From Bacteroides propionicifaciens DSM 19291 = JCM 14649 (lineage in GTDB: Bacteria > Bacteroidota > Bacteroidia > Bacteroidales > Bacteroidaceae): a stretch of 64,000 nucleotides of DNA. Under the pieces are notes generated by a model that saw only the letters and a program-made list of their open reading frames with translations, was not told the DNA's origin and ran no database searches. The DNA lies in contig NZ_AQWS01000016.1 in NCBI RefSeq assembly GCF_000375405.1, forward strand, positions 1 through 64,000, read 5' to 3'. How positions within the stretch are numbered: position 1 is the first letter of the stretch; each line of letters opens with the position of its first letter. This document shows positions 8,536-18,681 of the stretch, piece after piece. A program made the position numbers and the translations under genes.

Positions 8536-9030
8536 ATGCAACCATTAGATATTCTTATCCTTTTGTTTATAGGAATAGGTATATTTGCAGGGTATAGGAA
8601 AGGATTTTTCAACCAAATAGCCTCCTTAATAGGAATTTTAGTGGGGTTCTATCTTGCTAAGACTTACTATATTGAGTTTGCAGAAAAACTGTATCCAGTA
8701 TATATGGAGTCTCAGTCTTTGGCAAATATCATTTCTTTCGTTGGTATTTGGTTTATTCTACTTATCGTGTTAGGTATCTTATCGTCAATGCTAACTCGGT
8801 TTTTTGATGCTATCTATTTAGGTGTCATAAATCAGTTGTTAGGTGCAATACTAGGAGCTATTAAATATTTTATACTTCTGAGTATTTTACTTTGTTCACT
8901 TGATTATTTCGATGCCGACCATAAGTGGTTGAGTGAAGAAATCAAAAATGAGTCAATGCTCTATAAACCAATTATGGTTGTAGGTAAACTCTTGTTTTTT
9001 ACGGTTAAAGGAGCCTATTTATCTTCATAA
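8536..9030 (+). CDS. CvpA-family inner-membrane protein, 164 aa
   Basis: Four hydrophobic segments (about 5-22, 27-43, 62-84 and 96-122) and the opening P-L-D-I-L-I-L-L-F followed by G-Y-R-K-G-F-F match the CvpA/colicin V production family. Proteins of this family affect envelope homeostasis; the molecular activity is not known. It begins only 15 bp after the infB terminator and ends 61 bp before sufB with no terminator between, so it may share a transcript with the suf genes. Confidence 0.8.
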   Translation: MQPLDILILLFIGIGIFAGYRKGFFNQIASLIGILVGFYLAKTYYIEFAEKLYPVYMESQSLANIISFVGIWFILLIVLGILSSMLTRFFDAIYLGVINQLLGAILGAIKYFILLSILLCSLDYFDADHKWLSEEIKNESMLYKPIMVVGKLLFFTVKGAYLSS

Positions 9031-9050
9031 GTAGGTCATTATATATATGT

Positions 9051-9068
9051 ATTATCAATTTTGATAAT
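9051..9068. promoter_or_regulatory. 18-bp inverted repeat upstream of the first sufB
   Basis: Eight-base arms (9051-9058 and 9061-9068) are perfect inverse complements around TT. The repeat lies 23 bp before the sufB ATG. Its size and GATAAT-containing half-sites would suit a dimeric repressor such as a Fur- or Rrf2-type regulator, but no regulator can be assigned. The second suf copy has no equivalent. Confidence 0.35.
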
Positions 9069-9091
9069 CAAACTTAATGAGTTATTAAATA

Positions 9092-10540
9092 ATGGAAGAA
9101 GCTAATAAATATGTAAAGCAGCTCACCCAAGAGAAATATAAATATGGGTTTACGACCGATATCCATACAGAAGTAATAGAAAAAGGTCTAAATGAGGATG
9201 TAGTGCGCTTGATTTCTGAAAAGAAAGAAGAACCAGAGTGGATGTTAGAGTTTCGTTTAAAAGCTTTTAGACATTGGCTTACATTAGAGATGCCAACTTG
9301 GCCACATCTAAGAATCCCTGAAATTGATTATCAGGCGATATCTTACTATGCTGATCCTACAAAGAAAAAGGATGGACCCAAAAGTTTGGATGAAGTTGAT
9401 CCAGAGCTCATCAAAACTTTTGATAAATTGGGTATTCCCCTTCAGGAGCGTTTGGCGTTAAGTGGAATTGCTGTTGATGCTGTCATGGACTCTGTCTCTG
9501 TTAAAACCACTTTCAAGGAGAGCCTTAGAGAAAAGGGAATTATCTTCTGTTCGTTTAGTGAAGCTGTCAGAGAACATCCCGAACTTGTTCGTAAATATAT
9601 GGGTTCTGTGGTTGGCTATAGAGACAACTTTTATGCTGCACTAAATTCGGCTGTTTTCTCTGATGGATCGTTTGTCTATATCCCTAAGGGTGTTAGATGT
9701 CCTATGGAGTTATCAACTTACTTTAGAATAAATGCAATTAATACAGGTCAGTTTGAAAGAACTCTTATTGTTGCCGAAGACGATTCGTACGTTTCTTATC
9801 TTGAGGGTTGTACAGCTCCTCAACGAGACGAAAATCAGCTTCATGCTGCTATAGTCGAAATCATTGTCAATGATCGTGCTGAAGTTAAATATAGCACTGT
9901 TCAAAATTGGTATCCTGGAGATGCTAATGGTAAGGGTGGGGTTTATAATTTCGTAACAAAAAGAGGTATCTGTAAAGGTGAGAGTAGTAAGTTGTCTTGG
10001 ACTCAAGTCGAAACAGGTTCAGCAATTACTTGGAAATACCCCTCGTGTATCTTAAGTGGTGATAATTCTACTGCTGAATTTTATAGCGTTGCCGTAACTA
10101 ATAATTATCAACAAGCTGATACAGGTACTAAGATGATTCATCTTGGCAAAAATACCAGTAGCACAATTATCAGCAAAGGTATTTCGGCAGGATTTAGCCA
10201 GAACTCTTATAGAGGGCTTGTTAAAGTTGCTGAGAAAGCTGAGAATGCTCGTAATTATAGTGAGTGTGACTCTTTGCTTTTGGGTGACAAGTGTGGGGCT
10301 CATACTTTCCCATATATTGATATTCATAATAATACTGCAGTTGTTGAACATGAGGCAACGACTAGTAAAATTAATGAAGATCAGATATTTTATTGCAATC
10401 AGAGAGGTATTAGTACCGAAGATGCAATTGGCTTAATTGTCAATGGTTACGCAAAAGATGTAATTAATAAACTTCCTATGGAGTTTGCTGTTGAAGCACA
10501 AAAACTTCTATCTATTTCACTCGAAGGAAGTGTTGGATAG
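9092..10540 (+). CDS. sufB: Fe-S cluster assembly protein SufB, copy 1, 482 aa
   Basis: SufB is the scaffold subunit of the SufBC2D complex that builds Fe-S clusters under iron limitation or oxidative stress. The long beta-helix core is recognisable from [10 protein letters not shown] and G-A-H-T-F-P-Y. Cys and Glu residues of the conserved C-terminal part (near 407 E-C-D-S and 415 K-C-G-A-H-T) are present. Length is as expected. It leads sufBCDS. By eye it is roughly four-fifths identical to the second SufB at 14860, with small insertions near residue 93-100 here. Confidence 0.97.
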   Translation: MEEANKYVKQLTQEKYKYGFTTDIHTEVIEKGLNEDVVRLISEKKEEPEWMLEFRLKAFRHWLTLEMPTWPHLRIPEIDYQAISYYADPTKKKDGPKSLDEVDPELIKTFDKLGIPLQERLALSGIAVDAVMDSVSVKTTFKESLREKGIIFCSFSEAVREHPELVRKYMGSVVGYRDNFYAALNSAVFSDGSFVYIPKGVRCPMELSTYFRINAINTGQFERTLIVAEDDSYVSYLEGCTAPQRDENQLHAAIVEIIVNDRAEVKYSTVQNWYPGDANGKGGVYNFVTKRGICKGESSKLSWTQVETGSAITWKYPSCILSGDNSTAEFYSVAVTNNYQQADTGTKMIHLGKNTSSTIISKGISAGFSQNSYRGLVKVAEKAENARNYSECDSLLLGDKCGAHTFPYIDIHNNTAVVEHEATTSKINEDQIFYCNQRGISTEDAIGLIVNGYAKDVINKLPMEFAVEAQKLLSISLEGSVG

Positions 10541-10565
10541 ATTAATTAATATATAATTTTGATAG

Positions 10566-10586
10566 ACTCTCTTTAGAGCAGAGAGT
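10566..10586 (+). promoter_or_regulatory. Small hairpin between sufB and sufC (copy 1)
   Basis: Six-base arms (10566-10571 and 10581-10586) close a 9-base loop. There is no T-run. It may influence relative stability of the sufB and sufC messages. Confidence 0.3.
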
Positions 10587-10606
10587 AGAAACTCAAAACA
10601 ACGACT

Positions 10607-11359
10607 ATGTTAAAAATAAAAGACCTACACGCCAGCATTGATGGTAAAGAAATATTAAAAGGCATTAACTTGACAGTTAAACCAGGAGAAACCCATGCGA
10701 TAATGGGTCCAAATGGTTCAGGTAAAAGTACATTGAGTAGTGTGCTAGTTGGAAACCCTTCGTTTGAAGTGACTCAAGGCAGTGTTGAGTTTATGGGTAA
10801 GGACTTATTGGCTTTAGCTCCCGAAGATAGAAGTCATGAAGGAGTTTTTTTAAGCTTCCAATACCCAGTAGAAATTCCTGGTGTAAGCATGGTTAACTTT
10901 ATGCGTGCAGCAGTAAACGAAAAGCGAAAATACCACAATTTACCAGCATTATCGGCTAGTGATTTTTTGAAGTTGATGCGCGAAAAGAGAAAACTAGTTG
11001 AACTTGACAATAAGTTGGCTAGTAGAGCAGTAAATGAAGGTTTCTCTGGTGGTGAAAAGAAACGTAACGAGATATTCCAGATGGCTATGTTAGAGCCTAA
11101 ACTAAGTATTCTAGACGAAACAGATTCAGGTCTTGATATTGATGCATTACGCATTGTTGCAGATGGAGTTAACAAACTAAAGACACCTGAGACTAGCAAT
11201 ATTCTTATTACTCACTACCAACGTTTGCTCGATTATATTAAACCCGACGTTGTGCATGTACTTTACAAAGGTAAAATTGTAAAAACTGCAGGTCCTGAAT
11301 TGGCTCTCGAACTAGAAGAAAGAGGCTATGACTGGATCAAGAAAGAGATGGGAGAATGA
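10607..11359 (+). CDS. sufC: SUF ATPase SufC, copy 1, 250 aa
   Basis: ABC-type ATPase that powers the SufBC2D scaffold; it is soluble and not a transporter. Walker A G-P-N-G-S-G-K-S lies near 35-42, the Q-loop follows at Q-Y-P, the signature region is S-G-G-E-K-K-R-N-E near 147, and Walker B is L-D-E-T-D-S-G-L-D. The D-E-T-D-S-G-L-D form is characteristic of SufC. The ATGA overlap with sufD indicates translational coupling. Confidence 0.97.
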   Translation: MLKIKDLHASIDGKEILKGINLTVKPGETHAIMGPNGSGKSTLSSVLVGNPSFEVTQGSVEFMGKDLLALAPEDRSHEGVFLSFQYPVEIPGVSMVNFMRAAVNEKRKYHNLPALSASDFLKLMREKRKLVELDNKLASRAVNEGFSGGEKKRNEIFQMAMLEPKLSILDETDSGLDIDALRIVADGVNKLKTPETSNILITHYQRLLDYIKPDVVHVLYKGKIVKTAGPELALELEERGYDWIKKEMGE

Positions 11360-12699
11360 ATATGAAGGTTGAGCAGCAATATATAACACTATTTAAAGAG
11401 TCTCGCGATCTACTGGATAATAACAGTGCTCCAGTGATGAATAAATATCGTCAAGAAGCATTTGATAACTTTGAGAGATTGGGGTTCCCTTCAAAAAAGG
11501 TAGAAGAATATAAATATACTCCTGTGAGTAAATACTTCGAACAGGAGTATGGTCTAAATCTTAGCCGGTTAGATATTCCATCTAAACCTAGAGACTTATT
11601 TAGTTGCGATGTTCCTGGTATGGATTCGATACAGGCTTTTCTTGTGAATGATCTGTTTCATCAAGAGGCAGTAAAAGGCTTACCAAAAGGTGTACTATTG
11701 GGTAGTTTAAAAGAGCTAGCTGAAACACACCCAGAGCTAGTTGAGAAGTATTATGCTAAAATAGCAAACCATTCTAAAGATGCGATTGTTTCTTTTAATA
11801 CAGCCTTTGCTCAAGATGGCTTATTACTCTACGTACCCAAGAATACAATAATAGAGCAACCTATTCAGCTTATTAACTTATTGAGATCTGATGTTGACTT
11901 AATGTCGAACCGTCGTATCTTAATTGTTTTAGAAGAGGGTGCCCAAGCTAAAGTGTTGATTTGTAATCACACTATTGATCAGGTTAATTTTATTCAAACA
12001 GGTGTAACTGAGGTCTTTGTTGGTGCTAATGCTCAGCTTGATTTTTATGAGCTTGAGGAAACGCATACACAAACCGTAAGATTTAATAATCTAACAGTTC
12101 ATCAGCAGGCCGATAGCAATGTGCTCTTGAATAATATGACATTGCATAATGGTGTAACTCGTAATTCAACCGAAGTTGTTTTAAAAGGTAAAGGGGCTCA
12201 TATTGATTGCCATGGTATGGCTGTTGAAGATCAAAATCAGCATGTAGACAACACTACGCTTATTGATCACACTGTTGCCCATTGTACTAGTAATGAGCTA
12301 TTCAAATATGTCTTAGACGATCACTCTGTTGGAGCATTCACTGGGATGATTTTAGTTCGTCCTGATGCTCAGCAAACCAATTCTCAACAGACTAATCGTG
12401 CTCTATGTGTAACTCGTGATGCGAAGATGTATGCTAGACCTCAACTTGAGATTTATGCTGATGATGTTCGTTGTGGTCATGGTGCTACGGTAGGGCAATT
12501 AGACGAAACAGCTTTATTCTATATGCAAGCACGAGGTATATCTGAGCGTGAAGCTCGTTTACTTCTGATGTTTGCCTTTGTTAATGAAGTGATAGATACT
12601 ATTTCAATTGATGCATTAAAAGAGCGTTTGCATACCCTTGTAGAACAAAGGTTCAGAGGCGAGGTTCAAAAATGTTCTGAGTGTTCGATTTGTAAATGA
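11356..12699 (+). CDS. sufD: Fe-S cluster assembly protein SufD, copy 1, 447 aa
   Basis: SufD pairs with SufB on the SufC dimer and is needed for iron entry into the scaffold. The C-terminal half has the typical [21 protein letters not shown] block and the M-Q-A-R-G-I-S motif. The chain ends in a small Cys cluster (C-S-E-C-S-I-C-K). The ATG at 11356 overlaps the sufC stop. It is clearly more diverged from its second copy than SufB and SufC are from theirs. Confidence 0.96.
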   Translation: MNMKVEQQYITLFKESRDLLDNNSAPVMNKYRQEAFDNFERLGFPSKKVEEYKYTPVSKYFEQEYGLNLSRLDIPSKPRDLFSCDVPGMDSIQAFLVNDLFHQEAVKGLPKGVLLGSLKELAETHPELVEKYYAKIANHSKDAIVSFNTAFAQDGLLLYVPKNTIIEQPIQLINLLRSDVDLMSNRRILIVLEEGAQAKVLICNHTIDQVNFIQTGVTEVFVGANAQLDFYELEETHTQTVRFNNLTVHQQADSNVLLNNMTLHNGVTRNSTEVVLKGKGAHIDCHGMAVEDQNQHVDNTTLIDHTVAHCTSNELFKYVLDDHSVGAFTGMILVRPDAQQTNSQQTNRALCVTRDAKMYARPQLEIYADDVRCGHGATVGQLDETALFYMQARGISEREARLLLMFAFVNEVIDTISIDALKERLHTLVEQRFRGEVQKCSECSICK

Positions 12700-12706
12700 T
12701 TTTGAT

Positions 12707-13918
12707 ATGGATATGAATAAAATACGTGCTGATTTTCCAATACTTTCACGTGAAGTATATGGCAAGCCACTCGTTTATCTAGATAATGGTGCAACTGTAC
12801 AGAAACCAAAATGTATGGTTGATGCTATGGCTGACGAATATTTCACGGTCAATGCCAATGTGCATCGTGGAGTTCATTATTTGTCGCAGCAAGCTACAGA
12901 GCTGCATGAGGCTGCTCGTATGACAGTCTGCAACCATATAAATGCAGCTTCTATCAATGAAGTCATTTTCACTAAGGGTACTACGGAGTCTATAAACTTA
13001 GTAGCTTTTAGTTTTGGAGAAGCTTTTCTATCTCAAGGTGACGAAGTAATTATTTCTGAGATGGAGCATCATAGTAATATCGTGCCTTGGCAACTTTTAG
13101 CTGAACGAAAAGGTATTGTCCTTAAGGTCGTACCGATTACCGATTCAGGTGAACTCTGTATGGATAGCTATAAAGAGATGTTGTCGAGTAAAACTAAGCT
13201 AGTAAGCATTACTCATGTATCCAATGTTCTAGGAACAGTCAATCCCGTTAAAGATATCATCAAAGCTGCTCACGATTTAGATATTCCTGTATTGCTTGAT
13301 GGAGCTCAGTCTGTTCCTCACATGAAAGTTGATGTTCAAGATTTAGATGTTGATTTCTATGTGTTCTCAGCTCATAAAGCTTATGGACCTACGGGTCTTG
13401 GTGTTTTGTATGGCAAAGAAAAATGGCTTGATCGCATGCCTCCTTATCAAGGCGGTGGTGAAATGATTAAGTCGGTTAGCTTTGAGAAAACTACTTTCAA
13501 TGAGCTACCCTTCAAGTTTGAAGCAGGTACACCTGATTTTGTAGGAACAACAGGATTTGCTGCTGCACTCGACTACATGAATGCTATAGGCATGCATGAG
13601 ATTGAAGCTCATGAACGTGAGTTAACGATCTATGCTATGAATCAGTTGGCACAGGTAGAAGACATACGATTCTTTGGTGTAGCTGAAAATAAGACGAGTG
13701 TTATCTCTTTCCTTGTGGGTGATATCCATCACTTTGATATGGGTACCTTGCTCGATCGTCTAGGTATTGCGGTGCGTACTGGTCACCACTGTGCTCAGCC
13801 CTTGATGAATAGACTTGGTATTGAGGGTACAGTCAGAGCTTCGTTTGGTATGTACAACACCAAAGAAGAAGTTGATATACTTGTAAAAGGAATTGATCGT
13901 GTGAAATCGATGTTCTAA
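12707..13918 (+). CDS. sufS: Cysteine desulfurase SufS, 403 aa
   Basis: PLP-dependent class V aminotransferase-fold enzyme that takes sulfur from L-cysteine as a persulfide for the SUF scaffold. The PLP lysine is K224 in S-A-H-K-A-Y-G-P-T-G, and the persulfide cysteine is C362 in R-T-G-H-H-C-A-Q-P. The R-A-S-F-G-M-Y-N-T motif near the end is typical of group II desulfurases. It follows sufD by 7 nt. No sufE or sufU lies nearby, and the second suf cluster has no desulfurase, so this enzyme may serve both. Confidence 0.96.
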   Translation: MDMNKIRADFPILSREVYGKPLVYLDNGATVQKPKCMVDAMADEYFTVNANVHRGVHYLSQQATELHEAARMTVCNHINAASINEVIFTKGTTESINLVAFSFGEAFLSQGDEVIISEMEHHSNIVPWQLLAERKGIVLKVVPITDSGELCMDSYKEMLSSKTKLVSITHVSNVLGTVNPVKDIIKAAHDLDIPVLLDGAQSVPHMKVDVQDLDVDFYVFSAHKAYGPTGLGVLYGKEKWLDRMPPYQGGGEMIKSVSFEKTTFNELPFKFEAGTPDFVGTTGFAAALDYMNAIGMHEIEAHERELTIYAMNQLAQVEDIRFFGVAENKTSVISFLVGDIHHFDMGTLLDRLGIAVRTGHHCAQPLMNRLGIEGTVRASFGMYNTKEEVDILVKGIDRVKSMF

Positions 13919-13944
13919 TAAGTGATTCCAATTAAATTAATATG

Positions 13945-13984
13945 ACCTTAGTAAGTTGAATTTAGACTTACTAAGGTTTTTTTA
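13945..13984 (+). terminator. Terminator after sufS
   Basis: Perfect 12-bp arms (13945-13956 and 13966-13977) with a 9-base loop run into seven T residues. Confidence 0.88.
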
Positions 13985-14009
13985 TGCCTTCAGAGTCGAC
14001 TAATATTTA

Positions 14010-14017
14010 TAACTTTG
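14010..14017 (+). promoter_or_regulatory. Promoter -7 element of rnhB
   Basis: TAACTTTG matches TAnnTTTG, lies just after the sufS terminator and is 21 bp before the rnhB ATG. No -33 match is seen. Confidence 0.45.
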
Positions 14018-14037
14018 GAGGAATTTAAATAATAGTT

Positions 14038-14640
14038 ATGCTTAAGCCGTATTTAGAAAAGGGTAGAGTGGAAGCTGGATGTGATGAAGCTGGACGAGGA
14101 TGTTTGGCAGGACCTGTTTTTGCTGCTGCTGTAATCTTACCATCCGATTTCGAAAATGAGATACTCAATGACTCCAAACAATTATCTGAGACCAAGCGGT
14201 ATAAGCTGCGAGATATTATTCAGGAGCAAGCCTTAGCTTTTGCTGTAGGCATAGTTATTGCCTCCGAAATAGATAAGATAAATATTCTTAATGCTTCATT
14301 TTTGGCTATGCATCGTGCGGTTGATGGGCTAAATATCCAACCTGAACATCTTTTAATCGATGGGAATCGATTCACTCCCTATCCTGGGATACCTCATACT
14401 ACAATTATTAAAGGTGATGCGACTTATCTGTCTATCGCCGCAGCCTCTATTTTGGCTAAAACCTATCGGGATGATTATATGCTTGAGCAACATAAACTGT
14501 TCCCGCAATACGATTGGGATCATAATAAAGGCTATCCTACGGCCAAGCATCGTGATGCTATCCAAGCGCATGGTGTAACTCCTATACATAGGCTTAGTTT
14601 TCGGTTGATTGCAGACAAACAGTTATCTATTTTTGATTAA
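14038..14640 (+). CDS. rnhB: Ribonuclease HII, 200 aa
   Basis: RNase HII cuts RNA in RNA-DNA hybrids and starts removal of misincorporated ribonucleotides. The catalytic D-E pair is in G-C-D-E-A-G-R-G (D16, E17), the third acidic residue is in L-I-D-G-N near 107, and the fourth follows K-G-D near 125. Length is normal. It is a single gene with its own promoter element, lying between two suf gene sets to which it has no functional link. Confidence 0.95.
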   Translation: MLKPYLEKGRVEAGCDEAGRGCLAGPVFAAAVILPSDFENEILNDSKQLSETKRYKLRDIIQEQALAFAVGIVIASEIDKINILNASFLAMHRAVDGLNIQPEHLLIDGNRFTPYPGIPHTTIIKGDATYLSIAAASILAKTYRDDYMLEQHKLFPQYDWDHNKGYPTAKHRDAIQAHGVTPIHRLSFRLIADKQLSIFD

Positions 14641-14712
14641 TCTGTCCTTACACGCATCTCTTACCTCACTAAAATATCTTTTAGGCAATTTTATATAGAT
14701 TTATTCTAAATA

Positions 14713-14728
14713 GCTAGAACAATCTAGC
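14713..14728 (+). terminator. Weak hairpin after rnhB
   Basis: Six-base arms (14713-14718 and 14723-14728) around a 4-base loop are a possible weak terminator for rnhB. There is no real T-run. Confidence 0.3.
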
Positions 14729-14811
14729 CCTGTATTTCATTCTTACTAAAGGTTATAGTCTTAGTGCTGATTTGTATATCAGTCAATTGATTATGAGTAA
14801 GTTTTGACTGC

Positions 14812-14819
14812 TACTTTTG
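14812..14819 (+). promoter_or_regulatory. Promoter -7 element of the second suf operon
   Basis: TACTTTTG fits TAnnTTTG. The nearest suitable TTG is 22 bp upstream (14787-14789). Five-base arms TTGAC (14804-14808) and GTCAA (14825-14829) flank the element and could be an operator, though this may be chance. Confidence 0.45.
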
Positions 14820-14859
14820 TGGTGGTCAACTTTGTGTTATTAATTGATTATAATGAAGA

Positions 14860-16296
14860 ATGGAAGAGGCGAATAAATACGTAAAAGAATTTACCCAGGA
14901 AAAGTATAAGTTTGGTTTTACAACCGACGTACATACTGAGGTAATCGAGAAAGGATTGAACGAAGATGTTGTTCGTTTAATATCTGCTAAAAAGAATGAG
15001 CCCGAGTGGCTACTAGAATATAGATTAGGTGCTTTTAGACATTGGTTAACTTTGTCAATACCAACTTGGGCACATCTGCGAATTCCTGAAATTGACTTTC
15101 AAGGAATTTCCTATTATGCAGATCCTACTGCTAAGAAAAAAGATGGTGAAATAGATCCAGAGCTGTTGAAGACATTTGAGCGCTTAGGGATTCCCTTAAA
15201 CGAGCACAATGCTTTAGCTGGTTTTGCCGTTGATGCAGTGATGGACTCTGTGTCGGTGAAGACTACTTTTAAGGAGACTTTGCGCGAGAAGGGCATTATA
15301 TTTTGTTCTTTCAGTGAAGCTGTTCAGGAACATCCCGAGCTTATCAAAAAATATATGGGGAGTGTGGTAGGTTATAAAGATAATTTCTTTGCTGCGCTAA
15401 ACTCAGCTGTCTTTTCCGATGGCTCATTTGTCTATATTCCAAAGGGTGTTCGATGCCCTATGGAGTTATCTACTTATTTTAGAATTAATGCGATCAATAC
15501 GGGCCAGTTCGAAAGAACGCTTATCGTAGCTGAAGATGACTCTTATGTTTCTTATCTAGAGGGTTGTACAGCGCCTATGCGTGATGAAAACCAACTGCAT
15601 GCCGCTATTGTAGAGATTATCGTAAAGAATAGAGCTGAAGTAAAATACAGTACCGTTCAAAACTGGTTCCCTGGAGATTCCGAAGGAAAAGGAGGGGTAT
15701 TTAACTTTGTAACTAAGCGAGGTATCTGTGAGGGTGAGGGTAGTAAGCTCTCTTGGACTCAAGTTGAGACTGGTTCAGCAATCACATGGAAATATCCTTC
15801 TTGTATACTTAAGGGAGATAATTCAACCGCTGAATTCTACAGTGTAGCCGTAACCAATCACCACCAACAAGCCGATACTGGAACTAAAATGATACATCTT
15901 GGTAAGAACACAAGTAGTACTATTATAAGTAAAGGGATTTCTGCGGGTAAAAGTGAAAACTCCTATCGTGGTTTGGTGCGTATAACACCCAATGCCGATA
16001 ATGCCCGAAACTTTAGTGAGTGCGACTCACTATTGATCGGTGATAAATGTGGAGCCCATACATTCCCCTATATGGATGTTCACAATAATACTGCTGTTAT
16101 TGAGCATGAAGCTACTACCAGCAAAATTAATGAGGATCAGATTTTCTATTGTAACCAACGTGGACTTGATACGGAGGAAGCTATAAGTTTAATTGTCAAC
16201 GGGTATGCCAAAGAAGTCCTCAATAAACTTCCTATGGAGTTTGCTGTTGAAGCTCAAAAACTATTGGCCATAACTCTTGAAGGTAGTGTGGGCTAG
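14860..16296 (+). CDS. sufB: Fe-S cluster assembly protein SufB, copy 2, 478 aa
   Basis: This is a second full-length SufB. It keeps all motifs of copy 1, including [14 protein letters not shown] and K-C-G-A-H-T-F-P-Y. It is close to copy 1 in protein sequence but differs widely at synonymous positions, so the duplication is old or one copy came from a related species. Copy-specific changes cluster near residues 90-100 and in the last quarter (K-S-E-N-S for F-S-Q-N-S). It heads a three-gene operon without sufS. No degeneration is seen, so it is presumably functional. Confidence 0.95.
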   Translation: MEEANKYVKEFTQEKYKFGFTTDVHTEVIEKGLNEDVVRLISAKKNEPEWLLEYRLGAFRHWLTLSIPTWAHLRIPEIDFQGISYYADPTAKKKDGEIDPELLKTFERLGIPLNEHNALAGFAVDAVMDSVSVKTTFKETLREKGIIFCSFSEAVQEHPELIKKYMGSVVGYKDNFFAALNSAVFSDGSFVYIPKGVRCPMELSTYFRINAINTGQFERTLIVAEDDSYVSYLEGCTAPMRDENQLHAAIVEIIVKNRAEVKYSTVQNWFPGDSEGKGGVFNFVTKRGICEGEGSKLSWTQVETGSAITWKYPSCILKGDNSTAEFYSVAVTNHHQQADTGTKMIHLGKNTSSTIISKGISAGKSENSYRGLVRITPNADNARNFSECDSLLIGDKCGAHTFPYMDVHNNTAVIEHEATTSKINEDQIFYCNQRGLDTEEAISLIVNGYAKEVLNKLPMEFAVEAQKLLAITLEGSVG

Positions 16297-16352
16297 ATAC
16301 TGATATCTAGTTTGCAGTGCAGATTATCTCAAATTTAATAAAGATTATTACT

Positions 16353-17105
16353 ATGCTAAAGATAAAAGACTTACATGCTAATGTTGATGGGCATGAGATA
16401 CTAAAAGGTATCAATTTAGAAATTAAGAAAGGTGAGACACATGCTATTATGGGGCCAAATGGCTCGGGTAAGAGTACATTGGGCAATGTTCTAGTTGGCA
16501 ACCCCAATTATGAAGTTACTCAAGGAAGTGTTGAGTATCTGGGAAAGAATCTTTTGGAACTCGACCCTGAGGCACGTTCGTGTGAAGGGCTATTCTTGAG
16601 CTTTCAATATCCTGTTGAAATTCCTGGTGTAAGCATGACTAAATTTATGCGTGCAGCCTTAAATCAACACCGTACTTATAAGGGGTTAGAGCCCTTGTCA
16701 GCCAGTGACTTCTTGAAGCTTGTCAAAGAAAAAAGAGAAATGGTAAAGCTTGACTCTAAACTGCTGAGTCGTTCGGTGAATGAAGGATTCTCAGGTGGTG
16801 AGAAAAAACGTAATGAGATATTTCAAATGGCTGTTTTAGAACCAACCTTAGCCATTATGGACGAGACCGACTCGGGTCTTGATATTGATGCTTTGCGCAT
16901 TGTAGCCGATGGAGTCAATCAATTGAGCTCACCCGAAAGAAGTCAAATTATCATTACACATTATCAACGACTGCTCGATTATATTAAGCCCGACTTTGTG
17001 CATGTGCTTCTAGGTGGAAGAATTGTCAAGTCTGGTGGTCCAGAATTGGCCTTGGAACTAGAATCTAGAGGATACGACTGGATTAAACAAGAGGGAGGTA
17101 AATAA
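16353..17105 (+). CDS. sufC: SUF ATPase SufC, copy 2, 250 aa
   Basis: ATP-binding subunit of the second SUF scaffold. Walker A G-P-N-G-S-G-K-S, signature S-G-G-E-K-K-R-N-E and the D-E-T-D-S-G-L-D Walker B are intact. I chose the ATG at 16353, which gives exactly the 250 residues and the M-L-K-I-K-D-L start of copy 1. An in-frame GTG at 16317 would add twelve residues that the family lacks. The stop codon shares one base with the sufD ATG. Confidence 0.95.
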   Translation: MLKIKDLHANVDGHEILKGINLEIKKGETHAIMGPNGSGKSTLGNVLVGNPNYEVTQGSVEYLGKNLLELDPEARSCEGLFLSFQYPVEIPGVSMTKFMRAALNQHRTYKGLEPLSASDFLKLVKEKREMVKLDSKLLSRSVNEGFSGGEKKRNEIFQMAVLEPTLAIMDETDSGLDIDALRIVADGVNQLSSPERSQIIITHYQRLLDYIKPDFVHVLLGGRIVKSGGPELALELESRGYDWIKQEGGK

Positions 17106-18451
17106 TGAATACAGCGACTAAAAATTTCATTGATCTATATACTCGGGAAAGAGAGGTTATTCAGAGTAACAGTTCGGAAATCATTAATGGGCTCCGAACC
17201 GACGCTATGCTTAACTTTAAGAAGCTAGGACTTCCTAGCCGAAAGCTCGAGAAGTATAAATATACTGATGTTCAAAAATATTTTGAAGGCGACTTCTTGA
17301 CCAATTTCGATCGGAAACCAATCAACTACGAGCCAAGTGAGGTTTTCAAGTGTGAGGTTCCTAATCTGAATACAGTTCAAGCTTTTTTGCTTAATGACTC
17401 TTTCTATCCCACTATTGACAAAAAAGAGCTATTGCCTAAGGGAGTTACTGTGGGTAGTTTAAGCCAGATGGCAGATCGTTTTATTGAGTGGTTTGCTAAG
17501 TATTACGGCAAGATAGCCAATACCCGAGAAGATGCCTTAGTTGCCCTCAATACAGCTTTAGTTCAAGACGGTGTATTTATCTATATACCAAAGAACACGG
17601 TTGTTGATGTACCTATTCAGCTAATTAATATATTATCAGGAGATCAATCCACCTTAGTTAATCGTAGGCTTCTGATTATGGCCGAAGAAAATGCGCAAGT
17701 AAATATCTTGATGTGTAATCACGCAGTCTCGGCTGTGGATTTTCTGCAGACAGGTGTTACCGAAATATTTGCAGGTGAGAATGCGCATATCAATTTCTAT
17801 GAAATTGAAGAGACTCATAGTCGTACACATCGTTTTAATAGTACGTTTGTACATCAGGCAGCCAATAGTGTGGTTCAAGTGAATACGATGACACTCATGA
17901 ATGGGGTATCGTGCAATAATACGAACTTCCACTTGGCAGGTCAGGGTGCACATGCCGATTGTAACGGAATGACAATCTCTGACAAAGAGCAACATATCGA
18001 CAATATCACACTCATTGATCATGCCGTACCTCATTGTACAAGTCATGAGCTTTTTAAATATGTTTTAGACGATAAGGCAGTTGGAGCATTTACAGGAATG
18101 ATTTTAGTACGCCCTGATGCACAACATACCAACTCGGAGCAGACTAACAGAAGCATTTGCCTTACCAAAGAGGCACGTATGTATGCTCGGCCCCAGCTCG
18201 AAATTTATGCTGATGATGTGCGTTGTGGGCACGGTGCAACTGTAGGCCAACTAGACGAAAAGGCATTGTTTTATATGCAGGCACGTGGTATAAATAGGGA
18301 TGAGGCTCGTTTACTTCTGATGTTTGCCTTTGTAAACGAAGTGATTGACAAAATTAATATTGATCCACTCAAGGAGCATTTACACCAATTGGTGGAACGT
18401 CGTTTCCGTGGTGAGCTATGCAATTGTGCAGGATCGGCATTGAATAAATAG
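17105..18451 (+). CDS. sufD: Fe-S cluster assembly protein SufD, copy 2, 448 aa
   Basis: Second SufD, with the conserved [19 protein letters not shown] block and M-Q-A-R-G-I near the C-terminus. The N-terminal half differs strongly from copy 1, and the C-terminal Cys cluster is shortened to C-N-C. The divergence suggests that each SufD may be matched to its own SufB. The ATG overlaps the sufC stop by one base (TAATG). No desulfurase gene follows. Confidence 0.95.
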   Translation: MNTATKNFIDLYTREREVIQSNSSEIINGLRTDAMLNFKKLGLPSRKLEKYKYTDVQKYFEGDFLTNFDRKPINYEPSEVFKCEVPNLNTVQAFLLNDSFYPTIDKKELLPKGVTVGSLSQMADRFIEWFAKYYGKIANTREDALVALNTALVQDGVFIYIPKNTVVDVPIQLINILSGDQSTLVNRRLLIMAEENAQVNILMCNHAVSAVDFLQTGVTEIFAGENAHINFYEIEETHSRTHRFNSTFVHQAANSVVQVNTMTLMNGVSCNNTNFHLAGQGAHADCNGMTISDKEQHIDNITLIDHAVPHCTSHELFKYVLDDKAVGAFTGMILVRPDAQHTNSEQTNRSICLTKEARMYARPQLEIYADDVRCGHGATVGQLDEKALFYMQARGINRDEARLLLMFAFVNEVIDKINIDPLKEHLHQLVERRFRGELCNCAGSALNK

Positions 18452-18470
18452 ATTTATAATCAAAATTAAG

Positions 18471-18506
18471 TATAAGGGTCTTTATTAATTAAGGGCCCTT
18501 AATTTT
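18471..18506 (+). terminator. Terminator of the second suf operon
   Basis: Arms at 18473-18480 and 18494-18501 pair over eight bases with one G-U, followed by ATTTT. An overlapping perfect 18-bp palindrome (18487-18504) gives an alternative fold. Confidence 0.6.
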
Positions 18507-18627
18507 CATGCCTACTCCGCTAAGACATTGTAGATGTCGATATTATAAAAATGAGTAAACTCTTTAGAACATACCTCTTTTACTATTAATTGATGATAAA
18601 GAAGTATTTAATAAATTCTGTTTTTTG

Positions 18628-18635
18628 TACCTTTG
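18628..18635 (+). promoter_or_regulatory. Promoter -7 element of gpmI
   Basis: TACCTTTG matches TAnnTTTG and lies 46 bp before the gpmI ATG. The -33 region is poor. Confidence 0.5.
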
Positions 18636-18681
18636 TGGTGCATTGAAATAATGGATAACAAAATAATTAAAAAATATTCTT

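Noticed and set aside
10834-11199. Minus-strand frame of 121 codons inside sufC
   Set aside because: It lies wholly within a clear ABC ATPase gene; such antisense frames are common in this window.
14641-14859. Riboswitch or small RNA before the second suf operon
   Set aside because: Only one 6-bp hairpin and a promoter element are visible; nothing matches a known riboswitch core.
17654-18046. Minus-strand frame of 130 codons inside the second sufD
   Set aside because: It lies inside a well supported gene and has no family resemblance or promoter.
14860-18451. Second suf operon as a decaying pseudogene set
   Set aside because: All three frames are full length, motifs are intact and overlaps between genes are tidy, so there is no sign of decay.
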